Below, piece by piece: positions 59,554 to 64,000 of a stretch of DNA of 64,000 nt. This DNA comes from Propionispora vibrioides. Lineage in GTDB: Bacteria; Bacillota; Negativicutes; Propionisporales; Propionisporaceae. Where the stretch lies: positions 302,629 to 366,628 of the forward strand of contig NZ_FODY01000001.1 of NCBI RefSeq assembly GCF_900110485.1. Reading direction: 5' to 3'. Position 1 is the stretch's first letter. The number at the start of each line of letters is the position of its first letter. A program made the translations under genes and the position numbers. The notes beneath the pieces are model-generated. The model was given only the letters and a program-made list of their open reading frames with translations. It had not been told where the DNA came from and searched no databases.

Positions 59554-60768
59554 TTATTGCAGCTTGATTTTAGCAAACTTTCTTTTCCCGTTCTGGACGA
59601 TCATGTCGTCGGCCAAAGCAAGCTGACTGTCAGGATCGGTGCATTTATCACCGTTAATTTTTACGGCGCCGGCAACAATCGCCCGTCTAGCTTCACTGTT
59701 ACTGACCGCCAGTCCCAGTGTCACCAACAGTTTTGGCAACCAAACCGGTTCGCTGTCCTTGGCCATGCTATGTTCCGGAATATCGGTCGGCAAATCACGC
59801 TGCTGAAACACCCGAATAAATTCAGCCTGCGCCTCATCAGCCGCCGTCGGGCCATGATATAGACGCACCAGAATATGGGCCAGACGCATTTTCAAATCCC
59901 GTGGATGGAGCGTATGATTCTCCATGCCCAGACGGATTTGATCCAATTCATCTAATTCCACATCGGTAACCAGTTCATAATAACGCAGCATTAACTCATC
60001 AGGCACTGACATGGCCTTGCCGTAAATTTCCTTCGGCGATTCATTAATACCGATATAATTGCCCAAACTTTTACTCATTTTATTTACGCCGTCAAGCCCT
60101 TCCAGAATGGGCATCATAGCCGCCACCTGCGGCTCCTGTCCATATTCCTCCTGGAGATGTCGGCCCATCAGCAGATTAAATTTCTGGTCGGTACCACCAA
60201 ACTCAATATCGGCCTGAAGCGCCACCGAATCATACCCTTGCATTAAGGGATAAAAAAATTCATGCACGCTAATCGGACGGCCTTCTTTAAAGCGCCTGCT
60301 GAAATCGTCGCGCTCCAGCATCCGGGCCACCGTATACTTAGCCGCCAGTTTAACAACGTCTGAAAACTGCAGCGGCGCCAGCCAGGAGCTGTTAAACACG
60401 ACCTCTGTTTTTTCTTTATCTAAAACACGAAATATCTGTTCTTCATAGGTTTTCGCATTTTTAAGCACATCTTCTTCGGTCAGAGCCTTGCGGGTTTCCG
60501 ATTTTCCCGAAGGATCGCCGATCCGCCCCGTAAAATCACCGATAATAATAATAATCTGATGTCCCAGATCCTGAAATTGTTTTAGCTTGCGCAGCACAAC
60601 CGTATGCCCCAAATGAATGTCCGGTGCCGTAGGGTCCAGTCCCAGCTTGACCTTTAACGGAACACCGGTAGTAACTGACCGTTTCAGTTTTTCCACCAAT
60701 AAAGGTTCCGGCAATATTTCGGCAACACCGCGTTTAATAATGCGTAGCTGCTGCTCAACAGACAACAT
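59554..60768 (-). CDS. tyrS: Tyrosyl-tRNA synthetase
   Basis: Charges tRNA-Tyr. Class I motifs are KLGLDPTAPDIHLGHTVVLRKL (HIGH equivalent), GDFTGRIGDPSG and KMSKSLGN; a C-terminal S4 RNA-binding domain (EARRAIVAGAVKINGDKC) completes the 404-residue protein. This is the TyrRS type seen in gamma-proteobacteria and some Firmicutes (TyrZ-like). ATG 60768 follows GGGGGTAG. The short leader has no T-box element. Confidence 0.95.
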   Translation of the reverse strand: MLSVEQQLRIIKRGVAEILPEPLLVEKLKRSVTTGVPLKVKLGLDPTAPDIHLGHTVVLRKLKQFQDLGHQIIIIIGDFTGRIGDPSGKSETRKALTEEDVLKNAKTYEEQIFRVLDKEKTEVVFNSSWLAPLQFSDVVKLAAKYTVARMLERDDFSRRFKEGRPISVHEFFYPLMQGYDSVALQADIEFGGTDQKFNLLMGRHLQEEYGQEPQVAAMMPILEGLDGVNKMSKSLGNYIGINESPKEIYGKAMSVPDELMLRYYELVTDVELDELDQIRLGMENHTLHPRDLKMRLAHILVRLYHGPTAADEAQAEFIRVFQQRDLPTDIPEHSMAKDSEPVWLPKLLVTLGLAVSNSEARRAIVAGAVKINGDKCTDPDSQLALADDMIVQNGKRKFAKIKLQ

Positions 60769-60888
60769 AATTCTACCCCCATAACCATTAAATAATATAA
60801 ATTCAGCATCCACTGTTATAACTGCGTGATTCCAGCCGCATTATACCACAATCGTCTGGAAATTGCAAATTTTACCTGATTTTCGATA

Positions 60889-61587
60889 CTATAATCCCAA
60901 TAACTCCAGCATTTGTTTATCAACAATTCCGTTGGCTTCCAGGCCATGCTCCGCCTGGAAATTTTTAACCACCTGTTCGGTATAAATACCGAAAATTCCA
61001 TCCGAGCGTTCGCCAAAATAGCCCAATTCTTTCAGCTTCAACTGTAGCCTGGCCACATCTGACCCAGTCATTTGATATTTTAGATTGCGGGAAATTTTGA
61101 TCTTTCTTCCCTCGATGCGTACCGGAGTACCAATGGGAACCCATTCAAACAATTCCTCTACATCCTTATTACGCATACGAATGCAGCCATGACTGGAAAA
61201 CTGCCCAATACTCCAAGGCTTATTAGTGCCATGAATACCGTAGATCCCCCAAGGCACATTCAAGCCCATCCAGCGCGTTCCAAAACCCGTACCCCAGTCA
61301 TAAGACTTCCACACCACATTCCATTCTCCAATCGGTGTCGGGGTCTTGCTCTTTCCGACGGCAATACGATAGGTTTTATGTAATTGATTGTCACTATATA
61401 CTTCTAACGTGCGATCCTGTACTTTTATAACGATACTAACCACTCCGGCAGGCTTATCCTTTACCTGGCTGTCAGTACCGGCCAATTCCTGTTCATCCAG
61501 GTATTCAAAACCTAAAACCCCACAAATAATTCCCAAAATGACGAACATCGCCACACCGTACAGCAGCTTCCCTCTAACCCGGCCCAA
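60889..61587 (-). CDS. L,D-transpeptidase with peptidoglycan-binding domain
   Basis: A 232-residue YkuD-family enzyme that crosslinks or anchors peptidoglycan on the outer side of the membrane. It has an N-terminal transmembrane anchor (about 8-27), the YkuD domain (about 50-160) with GIYGIHGTNKPWSIGQFSSHGCIRM, where the SHGC cysteine is the nucleophile, and a C-terminal PG_binding_1 repeat (about 168-230, GSDVARLQLKLKELGYFG). TTG 61587 after GGGGGGAG is the best start. Sporulation or outer-envelope linkage are both possible roles. Confidence 0.9.
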   Translation of the reverse strand: MGRVRGKLLYGVAMFVILGIICGVLGFEYLDEQELAGTDSQVKDKPAGVVSIVIKVQDRTLEVYSDNQLHKTYRIAVGKSKTPTPIGEWNVVWKSYDWGTGFGTRWMGLNVPWGIYGIHGTNKPWSIGQFSSHGCIRMRNKDVEELFEWVPIGTPVRIEGRKIKISRNLKYQMTGSDVARLQLKLKELGYFGERSDGIFGIYTEQVVKNFQAEHGLEANGIVDKQMLELLGL

Positions 61588-61735
61588 ACAATCTCCCCCC
61601 AATTTACTCTGTTCTCTAATATATGTCTTAAGCTCTTCAGATAGTCTGACTGCTAAAGCTCAGGGTGAAAGAGAAAAATAACATTATTAAAGGCGGGGGC
61701 TTTATGCCATAGACTAAATTTGTCCGACAAAAAAA

Positions 61736-61757
61736 GAAACCGGGTTGCCCCGGTTAA
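61736..61757 (-). terminator. Terminator after the 3D-domain gene
   Basis: Stem AACCGGG / CCCGGTT with a 4-base loop followed by TCTTTTTTT on the minus strand. Confidence 0.8.
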
Positions 61758-62482
61758 TTAAGAACATATACTTTTGTCGATTGAATGCCATAGTCCAAGG
61801 CGGTCTGACGATCATCAAAGGCCAGATCAATCCGGTTCCCCTTAATCGCACTGCCTTGGTCTTCAGCGACGGCTTCTCCGTACCCTTCAATCCATAAGCG
61901 GCTGCCCATGGGAATTACCGCAGGGTCAACGGCGGCCACGCCTTTGCGCACCGTTCCGCCCATATACGTTTTATTGCCCCAATGGCCGTTATCCAGCATT
62001 CCTGGCGCATAAGCGGTTGAAGTCATATTAATTACCTTTTTGTAATTCTCCGGCGCACCGGCCAGCGAATCGTTTTGCTGTACAGCTACCGGCTGCAGCA
62101 CGCCACTGCGGGACAGTAACTGCGAAATCAGCGCAACCTGCTGTTGATATGGCTTCAATTGGTCGTCCAAACGCTGTACCATTTGCTCCTTAACGGCCTG
62201 CTGCAATACAGCAGTATCTGCGCCGGGAATAAATGCCGCTTGGTTTACGGCCTGGTTGGTCTTTTCTATGGCCAGCTTTTTCAATACGTCCTTTACGTCC
62301 TGGTCCTTATTCTGTTCCAATAGCTGTTGCAACTGTGCTAGTGTCTGCAAATCAATTTTATCCGAATTCTTAACAAGGACTTGGGAAAGACTGTCCAAAG
62401 CACTTGCCTGTACCCGGGTAATAGCCGGCGAAAATACTGTAAGAGACATCATCAGAAAGGCGATGGCGGCTAATTTTTTCAT
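61754..62482 (-). CDS. Secreted 3D-domain protein (RpfB/MltA-like catalytic fold)
   Basis: A 242-residue secreted protein. A signal peptide of about 26 residues (KKLAAIAFLMMSLTVFSPAI) is followed by a helical Gln-rich region (about 30-140) and a C-terminal 3D domain with TSTAYAPG, VDPAVIPMGSRLWIEGYG, AEDQGSAIKGNRIDLAF. The three conserved aspartates fit lytic transglycosylase-like 3D domains (YocH, YuiC, RpfB), so it probably cleaves glycan. Its own promoter and terminator are visible. Confidence 0.9.
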   Translation of the reverse strand: MKKLAAIAFLMMSLTVFSPAITRVQASALDSLSQVLVKNSDKIDLQTLAQLQQLLEQNKDQDVKDVLKKLAIEKTNQAVNQAAFIPGADTAVLQQAVKEQMVQRLDDQLKPYQQQVALISQLLSRSGVLQPVAVQQNDSLAGAPENYKKVINMTSTAYAPGMLDNGHWGNKTYMGGTVRKGVAAVDPAVIPMGSRLWIEGYGEAVAEDQGSAIKGNRIDLAFDDRQTALDYGIQSTKVYVLN

Positions 62483-62513
62483 ATTGCACTCCTTTCAGGC
62501 TATTCTAATAATT

Positions 62514-62541
62514 ATTCTACTATAAAGTTTACATAATGCAA
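62514..62541 (-). promoter_or_regulatory. Promoter for the 3D-domain gene
   Basis: Minus-strand TTGCAT, 16 bases, TAGAAT, about 32 bases before the ATG, with AAAGGAG as ribosome site. Confidence 0.5.
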
Positions 62542-62579
62542 CGAAAAATATTTGCCAGTTACCTAGTAACCCATCGATT

Positions 62580-62702
62580 TTGAAAGTGCAAATTAAATTC
62601 TCAAAGATTTTTTCGTAAGACAGGGCGAAAGAAGTAGGCCTAGCGAATATAGGTAACCCAGCGACAATCAAGCCTTAAGAAAAGAAATTACCGTACTTTC
62701 AA
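62580..62702. repeat. Diverged C/D-like palindromic element
   Basis: Short inverted ends (TTGAAAGTGC, GTACTTTCAA) enclose blocks that resemble the C/D core on the minus strand (GATTGTCGCTGG, CTACTTCTTTCGCCCTGTCTTACG). No YTAR flanks are visible. It lies in the 370-base gap before the 3D-domain gene, where no gene is seen. Confidence 0.4.
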
Positions 62703-62789
62703 CGTTGCTGACCACTAACCTGCCACTGCCGTACTCCAGCAAATACTAACAGGCTATTTCCATCGGTCTAATGACTAATTCAATAAAAA

Positions 62790-62822
62790 AAGGCCGGAAC
62801 GAATCACTATTCGTTCCGGCCG
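62790..62822 (-). terminator. Terminator after the M20 amidohydrolase gene
   Basis: A perfect 13-base stem GGCCGGAACGAAT / ATTCGTTCCGGCC with 4-base loop, followed by TTTTTTTATTG on the minus strand. Confidence 0.9.
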
Positions 62823-62852
62823 CTTTGTATCTATGGGCGCTGTCCACCTTGC

Positions 62853-64000
62853 CTAACGGGCCAATTGGTACAGCACTTCCGTTAAAACCTCAATTCCGGT
62901 CATGATATCGGCTTCTGCCACGGCTTCTTCCGGATTATGACTGACTCCATCCTTACAGGGTATCAAAATGAGTCCGCTGGGAGTCACATGCGCCAGATTC
63001 ATGGCATCATGACCGGCTCCACTGTGCAAGCGCTGATAAGCTACCTTTTTGTCCCGGCAGATCCCTTCAATCAGCTCAGCCATTTCTTCATCCATGGCTA
63101 CAGGCCTTTCCGCTGAAGTAACTTCAATGGAAACAGGAGTTTCCTGGGCATCGGCAATGGCGCTAATAGCATCCTTAAGCTCCTGCATCGTGGCAATAAT
63201 GCTATCATGATCAATGCCTCGGATATCCACCCACATTTCCGCCCGGCCAGGCACTACATTAACCGCACCCGGCTGAACCTTAAGCGCCCCTACCGTTGCT
63301 ACCGTGCCATAATGGGACTGGGCCAACGCAATTTCCTGTACAGCCAGTACAATCATAGCCGCACTAACCAGTGCATCCTGCCGTTCATCCATCGGTGTAG
63401 TGCCCGAGTGAGCAGCCACACCGTCAACGGTGATTTTGCAGCGGGTCGGTGCCGCAATGGAATCAACAATGCCAATACTGTTTTTTTGCCGTTCCAAAAT
63501 CCGACCTTGCTCAATGTGCAATTCAACAAAGCTTTTTATCGTTTTGGCCGGTCGAGCCGCTTGCTTAACTGAAGCGACAGACAGTCCCTGTTGTTCGATA
63601 ACCTCTTTAAAAGTAATGTTATTTTCATCTTTCAACCGCGACAAAGTATGTACGTGCAATTGTCCGGTCATGGCCTTACTGCCAAAAGTCGCCACACCAA
63701 ATCGGCTGGACTCTTCGGCCGCAAAAATGACGATCTCTACCGGATGGGTTAGGGGACCTCTTTTTTGCAGTTCTTTCACGGCTTGGATTGCAGCCACCAC
63801 TCCCAAGGTTCCGTCGTATTTACCGCCTTCGGGAACGGTATCCAAATGGGAGCCGGTCATAACGACCGTCTGCTCAGGATCACTCCCTTCCAGCCGGGCA
63901 ATGATATTGCCGGCTCCGTCGACCCGTACCAATAGGCCCATAGTCTGGAGAAACTTCACTATATAGTTTCGCGCCTGTATGTCGGAATCACTGAATGCCA
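62853..64000 (-). CDS. M20 family amidohydrolase (N-carbamoyl-L-amino acid hydrolase / allantoate amidohydrolase), 5' partial
   Basis: Zinc-dependent hydrolase of the hydantoinase/carbamoylase (HyuC/AllC/UAA) group. Metal and catalytic residues: GSHLDTVPEGGKYDGTLGV, FAAEESSRFGVATFGSKAMTG, ELHIEQGRILE, DGVAAHSGTTPMDERQDAL, GAGHDAMNLAHV. The reading frame is open to the window edge (AFSDSDIQARNY on the minus strand), so about 40-50 N-terminal residues lie outside. Ureide, carbamoyl-amino-acid or beta-ureidopropionate substrates cannot be told apart here. Confidence 0.9.
   Translation of the reverse strand, partial: AFSDSDIQARNYIVKFLQTMGLLVRVDGAGNIIARLEGSDPEQTVVMTGSHLDTVPEGGKYDGTLGVVAAIQAVKELQKRGPLTHPVEIVIFAAEESSRFGVATFGSKAMTGQLHVHTLSRLKDENNITFKEVIEQQGLSVASVKQAARPAKTIKSFVELHIEQGRILERQKNSIGIVDSIAAPTRCKITVDGVAAHSGTTPMDERQDALVSAAMIVLAVQEIALAQSHYGTVATVGALKVQPGAVNVVPGRAEMWVDIRGIDHDSIIATMQELKDAISAIADAQETPVSIEVTSAERPVAMDEEMAELIEGICRDKKVAYQRLHSGAGHDAMNLAHVTPSGLILIPCKDGVSHNPEEAVAEADIMTGIEVLTEVLYQLAR

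Noticed and set aside
60769..60888. T-box leader for tyrS
   Set aside because: Only about 120 bases separate tyrS from its upstream neighbour, with no T-box sequence or antiterminator.
1..64000. tRNA or rRNA genes
   Set aside because: No cloverleaf-like or rRNA sequence was noticed on either strand, although no search program was run.

Overview
The window looks like chromosome from a spore-forming, diderm Firmicute (class Negativicutes, Sporomusa/Pelosinus-like; inferred from gene content, not from a database search). The evidence is a Bacillus/Clostridium-type division and cell-wall (dcw) cluster with a PASTA-domain SpoVD-type PBP, YunB and a gamma-SASP-like protein. These sit beside outer-envelope or lipid-type genes (an ArnT-like sugar transferase, an OlsB-like N-acyltransferase) and strict-anaerobe metabolism (anaerobic cobalamin synthesis, a four-subunit 2-oxoacid:ferredoxin oxidoreductase).

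Layout. 0.1-19.7 kb, minus strand: mraZ-rsmH-ftsL-spoVD-murE-murF-mraY-murD-ftsW-murG-murC-murA-ddl-ftsQ-DUF881-sbp-ftsZ, with no ftsA and no murB. 19.9-24.5 kb: a DUF1858 redox protein, feoB-feoA, thioredoxin, an RMD1/DUF155 protein and an ArsC-like protein. 24.8-39.4 kb, minus strand: sixteen cobalamin genes from cbiD to cobC behind a cobalamin riboswitch. 39.8-42.5 kb: korDABC. 43-47 kb, plus strand: an OlsB-like, PlsC-like and diglyceride-glycosyltransferase-like lipid set. 47.2-51.5 kb, minus strand: ChbG-like, flippase-like, epimerase and ArnT-like genes. 51.7-64 kb: SASP-like gene, a lone N6 DNA methylase, queC-folE2, an HD-GYP protein, an unknown gene, yebC, yunB, tyrS, an L,D-transpeptidase, a 3D-domain protein and a 5'-truncated M20 amidohydrolase.

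The most striking feature lies between the genes. At least fifteen MITE-like, fully palindromic elements of about 160 bp occur, plus one 50-bp deletion derivative and several end fragments. They fall into five terminal-repeat types (A-E here). Most are flanked by 4-bp direct repeats matching or nearly matching YTAR (CTAG, TTAG, TTAA, CTAA). Because YTAR contains TAG/TAA, the elements sit at stop codons: the stops of ftsQ, murD, mraY, cbiC, the ArsC-like gene, the OlsB-like gene and folE2 lie in the target-site or element end, and murF stops a few bases inside an element. In the mur genes several sit exactly between the stop of one gene and the Shine-Dalgarno of the next, so the dcw mRNA carries large hairpins. 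Types A and B share one central core and types C and D another, under different ends. One D element is inserted inside an A element. No transposase is in the window.

No tRNA, rRNA, CRISPR array, prophage or complete insertion sequence was seen.
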